A DNA stretch of 64,000 nt from Rotaria sp. Silwood1 (taxonomy: Eukaryota > Rotifera > Eurotatoria > Philodinida > Philodinidae). Below the pieces are notes generated by a model. That model did not search any database. It saw only the letters and a program-made list of their open reading frames with translations, and had not been told where the DNA came from. Location of the stretch: NCBI GenBank assembly GCA_905250075.1, contig CAJNOP010000003.1, positions 1,624,395 through 1,688,394 on the forward strand, written 5' to 3'. Made by a program: the position numbers and the translations under genes. Below are positions 39,301 to 49,893 of the stretch, piece by piece; positions within the stretch are counted from its first letter, which is position 1; each line of letters opens with the position of its first letter.

Positions 39301-40122
39301 ATTTGTTCTGGAGCAACAAACTATGAGAATTAATAATTTAAGCTGTTAGTAAAAAATCTCTGTAGGATTAAAGTATGAGACACAATGAAACTGATGTTGC
39401 TAATCACAGAAAAACTGTTTTATGCTATCTATTTTGAGACAACGTTCTTCACCATCTTTTTTACTTAATTTACTAAATATGCAATAACAATGTACTTCAT
39501 GCATTAGAATGAAACTTCATTGATATGCAATCTTTGATCGTATATCAACAACGTCCTTCACAGCTTGTGACGGTCTTCAGCTAGCGTCTGTCACGGTCTA
39601 TGATAAATTGACAAGGTGCTTGACGCGATCTATGTAAAGCGAAGGATATTCAATCAAAATTTTTACTTTTATACTTCTCCACACTCCTTTTAGATCGTGT
39701 TTCACGAAAAAAAAAAACTTTTTTTTTTCTTGGGTGTAGTTATTTTTACTTGAATTAGTTTAAGTAAGACTCGACAAAACCATGATTTGGAATACATTTC
39801 ATCTCCGACCATATCAGCTCGACTGAGATTATCAATAGGTGGTGGTGAAGGATTACGAACAACAGTTGGTGATGATGATGATGATTGTGGTGGTGCATTT
39901 TGAGAATGAATTGAAATCTGACGGTGAGACGAATGTATTGGTGGCGTAGAATCAAGTTGATATTGTTGACTAGGTGTATCATGATCACTTGTTGAACGAA
40001 ATGACTTGAAGAAAACAAAAAAAATTTTCTTGAACAAAAATAAAAATAAATCAAATAAAACATACAGAAAACGATCCAGGATCGTTATTTGGTGTTCGAG
40101 TATTTTCTGTTGATGTCATCAT
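36374..40122 (-). CDS. SAAL1: SAAL1 (SPACIA1) homolog
   Basis: Four exons: 40122-40066, 40004-39751, 39320-38195 and 36692-36374. The second exon carries NPSPPPIDN...EMYSKSWFCRVLLKLIQ, close to the NPSPPP...VYSKHWLFGVLSGLIQ of vertebrate SAAL1. The third continues with ELCELWDVSMSADVAHLLIEFNSLDLFNVVLIECKDKRCTEIVLGILSNMAC, the family core of armadillo-like helices. A His/Arg-rich linker contains a 10-N gap flanked by duplicated sequence, so one 15-residue stretch (KDRQRREHQKHMIRR) appears twice and is probably single in reality. The last exon ends KRLDDMLNL. SAAL1 promotes cell proliferation in mammals; its molecular role is poorly known. It is the last gene of a tight minus-strand array. Intron 2 carries repeat copy C. 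Confidence 0.9.
38316..38325. other. Ten-N gap with duplicated flanks
   Basis: The 47 bp before the gap (38269-38315) are identical to the 47 bp after it (38326-38372). This is what an assembler leaves when two overlapping contig ends are joined without merging. It falls inside the SAAL1 coding sequence; 47 plus 10 is 57, so the frame is kept by chance. Confidence 0.9.
39342..39707 (-). repeat. Dispersed repeat family, copy C (SAAL1 intron)
   Basis: About 366 bp, the longest copy. Read on the minus strand it starts TCGTGAAACACGATCTAAAAG and ends TTTAATCCTACAGAGATTTTTTACTAACAGC. It holds the same internal hairpin around GTTGATATACGATC...GCATATCAAT as copy A. It lies in sense with SAAL1, and its end is 21 nt before the acceptor of the third exon. 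Confidence 0.65.
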
Positions 40123-40130
40123 AAGATGTA

Positions 40131-40150
40131 TCTAAAAGAAACAAGTTAAA
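40131..40150 (-). promoter_or_regulatory. Candidate trans-splice acceptor before SAAL1
   Basis: On the minus strand GTTTCTTTTAG lies 9 nt before the SAAL1 ATG and only about 90 nt after the stop of the upstream PPC gene. No cis donor or 5' UTR exon is visible in the gap. Confidence 0.4.
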
Positions 40151-40220
40151 AACGGCTGGAGTATTTTTTTTTCGTTTTTTGTTTCAGCGTTTTTTTCTTT
40201 TCTCGGTTTTTTTTTCCTGC

Positions 40221-40673
40221 TTATTTGTCTACAGTTTTTTTATTGATAACCAATTCAGGATAACCACTTTCATCGTCCATTTCTCGAGTAAAAGTTACAT
40301 TCTCACATTCGGCCAAAACTATTTCAACGGTAGTAAAGACAATCATTGGATATTCAGCCAGAACATGACCACCTACAACTCGTCCAGTTCGATCAGAAAA
40401 TGATCCATGTATATGCTGTCCTTCACTATCCAATGTTCCAACCAGACTAACAATTTCATGTGGTGTTGTCAAATCTATTACATCAGTTGTACTAGCCATA
40501 CGTAATCGCATTGCTTTTATACTACCGACACAAGTCATAATAAATACTGATTGTAAACCATTTTTGTTTATCAATGTTCTTATAGTTGATAAAACATCCA
40601 TATTAGGTGATAACCGTAATGGATATACCCGTATTGCACTCGGAATTAATTGTAAATTGCGCGTAGATGACAT
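40221..40673 (-). CDS. PPC (DUF296) domain protein
   Basis: Single exon, 150 residues. The start is taken at MSSTRNLQ because the upstream in-frame residues are low-complexity and follow an acceptor-like site. Nearly the whole protein is one PPC/DUF296 domain: RLSPNMDVLSTIRTLINKNGLQSVFIMTCVGSI (residues 20-52), EIVSLVGTL (73-81), GQHIHGSFSDRTGRVVGGHV (85-104, the conserved His-rich turn) and TVEIVLAECENVTFTREMDDESGYPELVI (115-143). The domain forms trimers. It occurs in bacteria and archaea as a stand-alone protein and in plants joined to AT-hooks; no AT-hook is present here. It is patchy in animals. Cellular role unknown. It sits between LSM2 and SAAL1 with gaps of 243 and 98 bp. Confidence 0.87.
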   Translation of the reverse strand: MSSTRNLQLIPSAIRVYPLRLSPNMDVLSTIRTLINKNGLQSVFIMTCVGSIKAMRLRMASTTDVIDLTTPHEIVSLVGTLDSEGQHIHGSFSDRTGRVVGGHVLAEYPMIVFTTVEIVLAECENVTFTREMDDESGYPELVINKKTVDK

Positions 40674-40916
40674 TATAGATAGATATATATATATATTAAT
40701 CTCAAGTAAAAAAAAAGATATTGCAAACAAGCCGAAAAAAAAAAACTAGAAAATAATCAGTTAAAAATTTGAATAATGATAGACATGTCAGTTGTGTTTT
40801 ATTTCTCGTTTTTTTTTCCTTTATAAGTCTATTTACATAAACAGCATCTGAACGATCACGAAAAAAAAAAGAATGTAAATTTTTCTTATATCAATTTTTT
40901 TTTAAATGTTTCTTGT

Positions 40917-41207
40917 TCATTCTTTTCGTGGTTGTGTTATTTCTTTTCGTGTTGCTTCTTGTAATAATTGTGTATCAACATCATCCGGTGGTAATTGTAT
41001 ATAACGTATAACAGAACCACGTACAAATGCTGATGTAACCGATTGTATATGAGGATATTTTTCTGGATCAAGTACTTGTACTTCAGTTAATTTAACATTC
41101 AAATATTGATCAACACTATGCAATGTACCAGATATTGATAAATCATTTTTTAATTCAATAACAACATCTTTGCCAACAAGGGATTTAAAAAATGAGTAGA
41201 ATAACAT
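40917..41207 (-). CDS. LSM2: U6 snRNA-associated Sm-like protein LSm2
   Basis: Single exon, 96 residues, aligning end to end with human LSm2: MLFYSFFKSLVGKDVVIELKNDLSISGTLHSVDQYLNVKLTE, then the second Sm motif FVRGSVIRYIQLPPDDVDTQLLQEATRKE. It is a subunit of the LSm2-8 ring that binds the 3' U-tract of U6 snRNA in the nucleus and of the LSm1-7 ring in mRNA decay in the cytoplasm. A polypyrimidine tract plus CTATAG ends two bases before the ATG. It is 138 bp downstream of IGBP1. Confidence 0.97.
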   Translation of the reverse strand: MLFYSFFKSLVGKDVVIELKNDLSISGTLHSVDQYLNVKLTEVQVLDPEKYPHIQSVTSAFVRGSVIRYIQLPPDDVDTQLLQEATRKEITQPRKE

Positions 41208-41209
41208 AT

Positions 41210-41228
41210 CTATAGAAAAAAAAAGGAA
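41210..41228 (-). promoter_or_regulatory. Candidate trans-splice acceptor before LSM2
   Basis: On the minus strand a run of T followed by CTATAG ends only two bases before the LSM2 ATG. With just 138 bp to the IGBP1 stop there is little room for a promoter plus a cis-spliced leader exon. Confidence 0.45.
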
Positions 41229-41345
41229 ATGACAAGATAGACTATGAGAATCGGTGTGTTTTATTTTCTTTGTGTAAAATAAAAAAAGAAATTTTTTTTT
41301 AAGAGTTAAAAAGAAAATGTAATACGCTATACAAATTGTTTTGTT

Positions 41346-43927
41346 CTAAGAGCGATTATGACGATTGCCTTCGCCGCGTCGATGATCATCTTTAAAATCA
41401 TCCATTGATCGTAAATATTTTAACATATCTGGATCATCTTTTTCCGTATAGGCTTCTTTAGCAATATCTTCTTTTTCAGCATCATTTGCTGTTGGAAATT
41501 TAGGACCTTGAAAATAAGCAAGAAATATTCATATGAAGTTTTCTAAATATATTATAATATACCAGCATTCATTTGTTTGACTTGTTCAGGTGTTGGTGCA
41601 AGACCACGTTGAGCAAGACTTTGATAAAATTCATCAATTGTCATTGTAGGCATACTTGGATAACCAATACCAATAGCTGTTGATTGTAATTGATCACGTG
41701 TAATTATCATTGGTTTTAAAGGATGTGATGGTGATCTACGTTCAGGTCGTTTATGAGTTTCTTCATCATTTGTTGATTCTATTGATTGACGTTGAAGTAA
41801 AACTCGAAGTTCATCTAGATAAGAATATGATCAAATAAAAAGGAATTTATTTATCTAGAAATGTTTACCATGTAAATAACCAAGATCATCAAATCCTGTA
41901 TTAATCCACCATTGAATTTTACTTAAATAAAAATTACGTTTAGCATCTTCATCAGTTAAATCATGTTTCATTGCTTCTTCGAATGCTTTCATTGATTCTT
42001 CTTCTTCACGACGTTTTAAATGACTAGATTTAATATAAAGAAAAGAAAACTATATATATAAATATGTATATTCAGGTTTGTTCAAATAATTAAATGAAAT
42101 ATTTTAAAAAATTTATATCAAGATAATCATTCCAAACAATTAGAAGATGATATTTTTATCTACTAAGAAGAAAAATCTGATGAAAAATGTCTTCTAACTT
42201 ATTAATCACTTTTGAGTCGAGGTTATATGCATCAGATCGATTCTAATGGGCTGTGAATACTCTAACAAGAGCTCGAGTCTATAATGTATTAATCAGAAGG
42301 TAAGGCATCTTTACAAATATTTTATTTAAACAATGCTGTGGTCCCCTCAGGAAAAAAACTGATTTTCGAATTTCGACTTAAAATTTTGTATAGATATTGT
42401 TCTTAAAGAAAATGAGTTACTATGAAAATTTCAGATTCATTAAATTGTTCTTATCTTGAAATGAGAAAATCAAATCTGCGGGTTTATATAAGCAATGTAA
42501 AAAATATGTTTTTGCCATGGTCGTATCTTATGATATAAACAACGAACAGATTTAAAACTTTCACAATAAACTATTCTCATTAAGATACGTCTTTATGAAA
42601 AATTTCAAGAGAGAAATCAGTTTTTCTGAGTTTCCTTGTAGAGATCATGATATCATAGACAGAACGGGTGCCGGTGTGTTTTATTAATTCTTTGCTCGTA
42701 GTATCATATAAAGGATGTGGAATGAAATTTTGTTAAAAATTGACTATGCCAAATATCACTATATATAAATGGAATAGTACGAAAATTCGTTAGTCCGACG
42801 TTGGTATAGGCTTCAGGCCGATTAAAATGATCTGCACTATTCAAATCGATTCCATCCTAGCATGGTATTACCGTAAAATTTAGAGTAAAACTTCAAAATT
42901 AATCATATAAAAGATGTATCTCATCAGTATAATATTCTACACAGAACAAATACAGTTTTTGTCATCTTGTGGTTTTCATTAGCAAAAGATAGTATAGATT
43001 ATTTTTTAAGCAATAAAATTACTAAAAGCATAAAGTTTTGCATTCTATCGATTTCGAAAATATCCAAAATATATATAAAATAAAGAAAAAGCCCCTTTGC
43101 ATTAGTATTTCAAAATCCTTCATCTATATTTCGAATTACCTTTAAATTATCACAAGTTAATCTATTTTCTTCATATAATCAAAATATGACACTGCTCTAT
43201 TACGACTCTAAACAACATAGTTTTTCAAAAAAGAATTGAAAATATTTCTCTTGAAAGATGTTCTCTTTATTTCTTTAATATTAAATTTGAATTTATATAA
43301 TCACCCGCGAATTTTCGATGCACGATCTTGTGCCATTTTCATCATATCAACATCTCGACTTGATAATTGTTCTGTTGTTTCACATTCTTGATTTGTTGGT
43401 GCTTTTGGTATAGAATATTTATGTAAACCATAATTTTTTGTCATTGTTAAAAATTTAAAATAATAATCACATGCATGTTGTACATTAATAAGACGTTGTG
43501 ATGGTTTCGAACGTTTTGTTTGATATAACCAAGCAAGAAATGCATATATAAGTAAATAACGTATATTTGTTGTTGATAATTCATCAATTTGTTCATTATC
43601 ACTAAATAATTCAAGTGATATAAGACGTTTTTCTAATGATTCAAGTAAACGTATTGTATGAAGAAGTTTACTTGAATAATCATCTGTTGTTGTATTAGCT
43701 GATGAACTTTGTAAATCATTTTGATTTGACCATGCTATATCAAATAATTGTGAAAAAGTATGCGATTCATCATTCTTATCATTATCATTATTATCGTTCA
43801 ATGTTAAATGTTTATGTATATCATCATGAGATATTTCGTTTATATTTGATGATTTTATTTCATTCGTATTTGATGATGATGATTCATCAGAATGACAATG
43901 TGAACTACAACAATGATGATCTGCCAT
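41346..43927 (-). CDS. IGBP1: IGBP1 (alpha4/TAP42) homolog
   Basis: Four exons: 43927-43305, 42023-41869, 41814-41563 and 41506-41346, about 396 residues. The first holds the helical N-terminal domain that in this family grips PP2A-type catalytic subunits (YLLIYAFLAWLYQTKRSKPSQRLINVQHACDYYFKFLTM). The second continues HLKRREEEESMKAFEEAMKHD...YLSKIQWWINTGFDDLGYL. The last two carry the C-terminal signature IGIGYPSMPTMTIDEFYQ and the tail DDFKDDHRRGEGNRHNRS, matching DDWKDTHPRGYGNRQNMG of vertebrates. IGBP1 stabilises PP2A, PP4 and PP6 catalytic subunits downstream of TOR. The N-terminus is extended by about 60 His/Ser/Asn/Asp-rich residues. It lies 122 bp after UTP6 and 138 bp before LSM2. Intron 1 (about 1.3 kb) shows nothing recognisable. 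Confidence 0.92.
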
Positions 43928-43937
43928 TAATTAAAAT

Positions 43938-43957
43938 CTGAAATATTAAAACAAGAA
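43938..43957 (-). promoter_or_regulatory. Candidate trans-splice acceptor before IGBP1
   Basis: On the minus strand TTGTTTTAATATTTCAG ends 10 nt before the IGBP1 ATG, inside the 122-bp gap that follows the UTP6 stop. Confidence 0.4.
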
Positions 43958-44049
43958 TTTGTCTTTTTTCTCCATGGATAACAATATTTATTTTGTCTTT
44001 TTTTTTTATCCAAATTTCGGAAACAACAAATAACAAAAACAATAATATA

Positions 44050-47000
44050 TTAAGTTAAATTTTTTAATGCACATTCAGTATTAAAACGTTTTAATTCATC
44101 AGAATCGAGTGTATGAAGTGCACGTGAATATATACGAGATATAGTAACAAAATCAAGTGAGTGATGTTGTTTTAAATGATCCAAATAAGCAAGCCAAAGA
44201 TCTTATTAAAAAAAAAAATAAAAAAATAAAATTTCAAAAACTCTTTGTTTTTATTTTTTAATTTTTTTCTTACCAGCTGATGTTTTACCAAAATAAATAA
44301 TAGCTTGTTCAAATGCAGTTTTAATACGTTTATTATCAATATTTGATAATGATTGTTCAATTTTAATATAATCCATATAAAATAGTAATGAAGCTGGTGT
44401 TCGACATGATAATCTAAACAATGAACAGAAATTAATAATAAGAAATACTTAAAAAAGAAAAGAAAAAATTCTACTTGTCAAATAATTGTCGAACTTGTGT
44501 TATTGATTTGTTTTGATGAACCCATTGTAAATATTTTGGTTTTAATTCTAATGTTACAGAAAGATTAAATGATTCCATTTGAGATTGCTAAAAAAATATT
44601 TAATGTATATTATAAGAAGTGGTTATATATTATTTCTATGGCACAAAATATTCATTCATTTTTCGGCTATTAAAAAACAAGTAGTGAGAGCCAAAAGAAG
44701 TTTATAGAGATCAGACGTTTTTTGTGATTTCTGAAGTACGTCTGAAGGAGCGATTTCAAACTCTGAGAAAGCCAACTAGATCTTCTAAGAAGCGTCGAAT
44801 CCTCAGCCCATACTCAGGATAAAATATTGTTAAGATTAAACAACTAGCATTATATTGTTATAAAAGATCCAAAATAGTAATTTTAGAGAAGATTGTTTTG
44901 ATCGATTTTATATTTCGACTAAATGCAAAACAGTTTCGAACAACGTGTTTTTTTGGCCAATATCAATTTCTATCGAAATTAACTTTTTAGTGCGAATATA
45001 TAGATTTGATTTCACTTATTGTAATATTTCATTTCGTACAGAATTCAATATTCAGCAAAAACAAAAAAGACTGATTACTTCTAATTCTGACCAATGAACG
45101 AATATGTTGTACTAAGACTTTCATGCTATAGCTGTTTTCTATTACTTCAAATAATTCTTCTGTCCATTTGTGATCATGTTCTTGTGCGTAGTCAATTATA
45201 GTATTCCATATTAGAGAAGATTTCTTTATAAAAAAAAAAAAAAGATTTTAAGATAAAACTTAAGAATTTTAATATAAAAGATGTTTTACTTTGACATCTG
45301 AATTTTGACAAGTGAGTTTAAATTCTTTTTTTATTTTTTTGCAATCAGTAGACTCTTCAATCAATAATGACAAACGTTTATTCCACAAAGAAGCATCATT
45401 CGGATAGTGGTCAGTCGCTTTTTGAATAACAACTTTTGCTCGATCATGATCAACTATTGAGACCTAAAAAAAAAAAATAAATTATATGTAACAAAAAAAA
45501 TAAGGAAAGGATCCTCGTATCTTACCCATTCTAAATAACGTTCAGATGTTAAAGAAATTTGTTCACTCGCCAATGAGAATACTCTATCACACGTAGAAAT
45601 ATGCTAAATAAATTTAAAAGAAGATAAACTCTTATGTAAATATTTTAACTATTTATGAAATAATTATGAATACATTTCACTAGATTGATTAATAGATAAT
45701 ATTTTTATCTCGTTATATAGATAATAGACGAATAATTGTCGAATCTCATTTATTGAACTGATCTTGCAAATAGAATCTTTGAGAAATTATTAGTCTATAT
45801 GATGAAAAATATATTCATAAGAAGTTATCTCCTATTGTATTGATATAATTCTAGTTAGCTAATCAAATAGAAATTTTTAATAATATCTTTCGAATAGATA
45901 ATGAGAAAATTTTCATTAATCATATATTATTATTATCAGATCTCAAATATAATTTTGTTGACCTTTCATTCAAATAGGAAATAATCAATGACTCGATTTC
46001 ACTCTGAATTATTCAAATCGAAAGAAATTTATTAAGAACAACATCAAGTTTTTTGCTATAAGGTTTTTAATTTAAAAAAAAAGAAAGATTATTTTGTATT
46101 GATTTTAATCAAAATACTTTTAATTCTCGATATATTTATATGGATCTATGAGCCAGTCTAGCATGTTTCTCGATCTAAAAAATGAGCTAATTCGATCGAC
46201 TAATTGATATTTGTGACTGTTGTTGAACTATGAGCATTATATTATAAAGGAAGGAAGGAAAAATACCTTGCTGCAGATTCTATACTACCCTATATTTATT
46301 CTTTACCAATCACGATAAAGTCATACTTTTTGATCCATATTCTTAACATATTATGTTCATACAAAATTCCGAAACCTACAGTACACATACTACTCGAGAT
46401 TCAAAGGTTTTTGTTTATTGTTGAATATCACACAATTTTTTGCTAAACTGTATTTTCTTTTTTTAGTAAAAGAAAATTACCTCAGTTTTATTTGTATCTG
46501 ATGCTTGACTAAGACGTTGAAGACAAAAATCAAGATATAAATTCCATAATTCATCTAGAAAAAATATCATTATAAAAAAAAAAAAACAAACTTAAGAAAT
46601 TAAAATGGATCTATTTACTTTTATTAATAGTTGAATTATTTAATTGTTGTTCATAATTTTCTCTAACTTGTTGTTCAAGTATAGCAATCATAAAAGCTAA
46701 GTTAATTTAATTATTATATTTTTAGTAAAATTTGAAAAAAAAAATTTCTTACTAACGTCTTGTTCTTTTTTAGCTGCTTCATCAATCATTTTACGTTCAT
46801 TGATCAATGGACGTTGAGCTATCAATGATTGAGCGAGAGCATTAGAAGAATACTTTTCTTTTAAACTTAACAAAAAAAAGAAACACAATCATAATAAACA
46901 AATACTTTCTATTGTAATCTTACACTGAATAAATGTGATCAATGAATGATTCAACAAATGAAAATTGTGAAAATTCATAAAGAATTTTAACAAATGAACA

Positions 47001-48517
47001 AATAAAAGTTGGATCATCTACAAAAAAAAAAAAGAAATTTCAAAAAAAAAAAGAAATTCTATATAACTTATCATTTACTTTCGATGGTTGTTTGTGCATT
47101 ATGAAAAACAATTTCAACAATTTTGCCTTGTAATACAGCATCTTCTTCATTATTTTCTATTTCTTGTTTTGTTCGATCAAGTACTGCTTGTCGTTTTTGT
47201 ACTAATTCAACATACAATAATTCAAATTTAAAATACTATTAAATAAATTAAATAAATTAAATTAATAAAATCTTTTCTATTCTATAATTTTACTTCAAGC
47301 CAAAGTTTTTTTTCTTGTGGCATTATACGAAGAGCACGTTGAAATAATGAACGAGCTGATGATGGAGATACCATAGTTTCAAATTCAAATTTGGCTGCCA
47401 TTATCCATAACCCTAATTTCAAAAAAATTTATACGACTTTTAATTAGGAAACTCTAAGTCTTTCCAGACTCGGACTTGAACTAAAGTCCGTCGGATTGGT
47501 ACCGGACTCGATTAGCTCTAGGTGTCTGAGAAATGTGTACGATGTGTCTCTCCGATTTCGATTAGAAAATTTCATTACGAGCGTCAAAGTACAGTTCGAT
47601 CGGACTCATAAAAAAATCGGACCGGTAACTTGCTACTTACAATATTTATTGCCATGTGTATGTAATGCAGATGTAAACGTACTTGATGCTGTGGAATAAT
47701 CATGCTGTGAAAAAAAATGAAGAATAAAAGAAAAAAATTTTTTTGAATATTTTTCATTACTTGTTTTTTAAGAAATTCAATAAATGTTAACCATAAATTA
47801 ACATCTTTTTTAAATCGATGACATGCACTCTAAATAAATGAAGAACATTATAAAACAAAAAAAAAAAATTTTTTGCTTCTCTTACACGAAAAAGTCGTTC
47901 AATACGTCGTTTAATAGATAAATCAATTTCATTTTTCTTATTAATTCTTCCTAATTTTAATTTCTATAAATAATAATTTAAATTTTATGATAAATAATTC
48001 TAAATATATTTACTTCTCGACGAAGTTGTACAAGTTTGAGAAGATGAGTTTCATACTTAAATTCAATTGTTTTATTGAAATAATACAAATATATTTAAAT
48101 TCACTTACTTTTATATAATCAAGATAACATTCTTTTTCTTTTGTTCGTCGAATGATCTTATACTCATGTCGTCTTCTTGTCCGAACTATTTTTCTTAACA
48201 AAAAAAAGTATATTTGAAGTTTCAGAAGGTATACACATCCTACAAAAGTATAGTAACCACAAACGATATCGTCTCAACCTACATATTTGACGAAAATCCT
48301 GTTCTATTTTTTTTACTATTGAAAAAATTCATCAATCTAATCTGTCTTTCATATAAAATTTAATTTAAAATAAAAAATCTAGAATTTATAATTTTTTCTT
48401 TTTTCTATCCTCATTATTTTCATACTTTATTTCAGCTTCTGTAAACAAGCCAATGCGTTTAGCTTGTTCAAATTCCGATAACATATCTTCTAAATGGCGT
48501 TGTACTACTTCAGCCAT
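44050..48517 (-). CDS. UTP6: UTP6, U3 snoRNP / small-subunit processome protein
   Basis: Eighteen exons read on the minus strand. The start MAEVVQRHLEDMLSEFEQAKRIGLFTEAEIK matches MAEIIQERIEDRLPELEQLERIGLFSHAEIK of human UTP6. Further landmarks are RTRRRHEYKIIRRTKEKECYLDYIKYE, FKKDVNLWLTFIEFLKK, LWIMAAKFEFE followed by SARSLFQRALRI (a HAT repeat), RLPLINERKMIDEAAKKEQ-type coiled region, and the C-terminal HAT helices ending CALKNLT. The protein is a HAT-repeat scaffold in the UTP-B part of the small-subunit processome, in the nucleolus, needed for 18S rRNA maturation. One intron of about 0.9 kb lies at 45604-46480. It is the first gene of the minus-strand array and is divergent from COA6. Confidence 0.93.
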
Positions 48518-49163
48518 GATCGTTCAAATCTAATCATAAAAACAAATGAATCAATAAATCCTACAATAAATATATAAAACATGTTGCTATTGAGGTCAAA
48601 AAAAAAGATATACATTTATTTACACACACGTACATATATATTCAAGTTATTTCTCCGAAGAGATTCAAACAAGAAATATAAAAATTTAATGTGTATATAT
48701 CTTCTATAATAAGACCTATTTGACAGCAAAGATATTATAAATAAACGAAGATAACCTTCGTTAATGAATATCTTTATAATAATTTTCGAAGAAAATACTA
48801 AGACTTTATTCATGAAAATAAAGTCTACTCTAATCTTCGATTAGTTTTTTTTTTTTTAAACTTTTTCAATTACACCTACCAATTAAATATTTTCTTTACA
48901 AATGAACAAAAATCTATAACAAGAAGAAGAAGAAGAAAAAAAAACAACAAATAAACAAATGGATATATTATAACCAGTCAGTACTAATGTGGAGTCCAAA
49001 ATATATTAATAACTAATAATAGATGTCGTCAAAAATCTTTTTATTGTATTGGTCATCTCTTTTTTTTTTGAAGTACTGCTACTATCGCCCTTAATCATAA
49101 TTCATAGACGTTTGTTCTCTTCTCTTTTATCTTCTTTTCCTCTTCTACATTTAGCTGTAAAAA
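48518..49163. promoter_or_regulatory. Divergent intergenic region, UTP6/COA6
   Basis: A 646-bp AT-rich stretch between two head-to-head genes that each begin a closely packed same-strand series. It probably holds promoters for both directions. No motif is clear enough to name. A T-rich CTACATTTAG ends 10 nt before the COA6 ATG, and GATTAG ends 13 nt before the UTP6 ATG on the other strand. Confidence 0.4.
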
Positions 49164-49609
49164 ATGAGTGCTAATTCAATGGTTAGTAGTGCAAAGGATA
49201 CAACAAATACAAATTCATCATCATCATCATTATCAACATGTTGGCAAGCACGTGATGCTTGGTGGAAGTGCTTAGATTTATATGATAATTGTGAATCAAA
49301 ATGTCAAAAACAAATTGAACAACTACGTCATGATTGTAGTGCACAAATGGTATGTGTATTATAGATCAACTTTCTTTTTGTTTTTTTTTTATTATTATAT
49401 GAAATATTATTGTTTTTGATTTTGTTTTAATTTATATTTAGATTCAATTTTTTGAAGAAAGACGTGCAAAATTAACAGAAGGAAAAACAAATCGAAAATT
49501 AATGTTATCACAAAATGTTCTACATAATTATTTAACTGATTTTCGTAATAATGCTAATCATAATTTTTCTTCTCATCAAACTGGTTTTCCTTTTGATGAT
49601 GAAGATTAA
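49164..49609 (+). CDS. COA6: COA6, cytochrome c oxidase assembly factor
   Basis: Two exons (49164-49349 and about 49441-49609) give about 118 residues. A Ser/Thr/Asn-rich N-terminus leads to CWQARDAWWKCLDLYDNCESKCQKQIEQLRHDC, then IQFFEERRAKL. The cysteines C26-x9-C36 and C47-x10-C58 match the atypical CX9C/CX10C helical hairpin of COA6, an intermembrane-space copper-relay protein acting with SCO proteins on the COX2 CuA site. An extra cysteine at 43 is not in the human protein. It starts the plus-strand series COA6, STK11IP, WKP gene, with 284 bp to STK11IP. Confidence 0.9.
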
Positions 49610-49893
49610 AATGAATGTAAATATATATATATATATTTTTATAGATAGAAAAATTTTAATAAGTATATTAACAGTAGTATTCATCAAAGATGAATATTAG
49701 TGATATTATGAAATGGAATTTTGTGTGTGTGTGTGTTTTTCTATGAAGTTATAATAATAAGAAAAAATAAAATATCTTTGTGCCTTGTCTTTTATCTATG
49801 TGTCTTTCAACATGACAGAACAAAATAAATCTTTTGGTTTCTTTTTTTATTTATTTAAGATATATTATTTAAGTTTTGTTTCTTGTTATTTTG

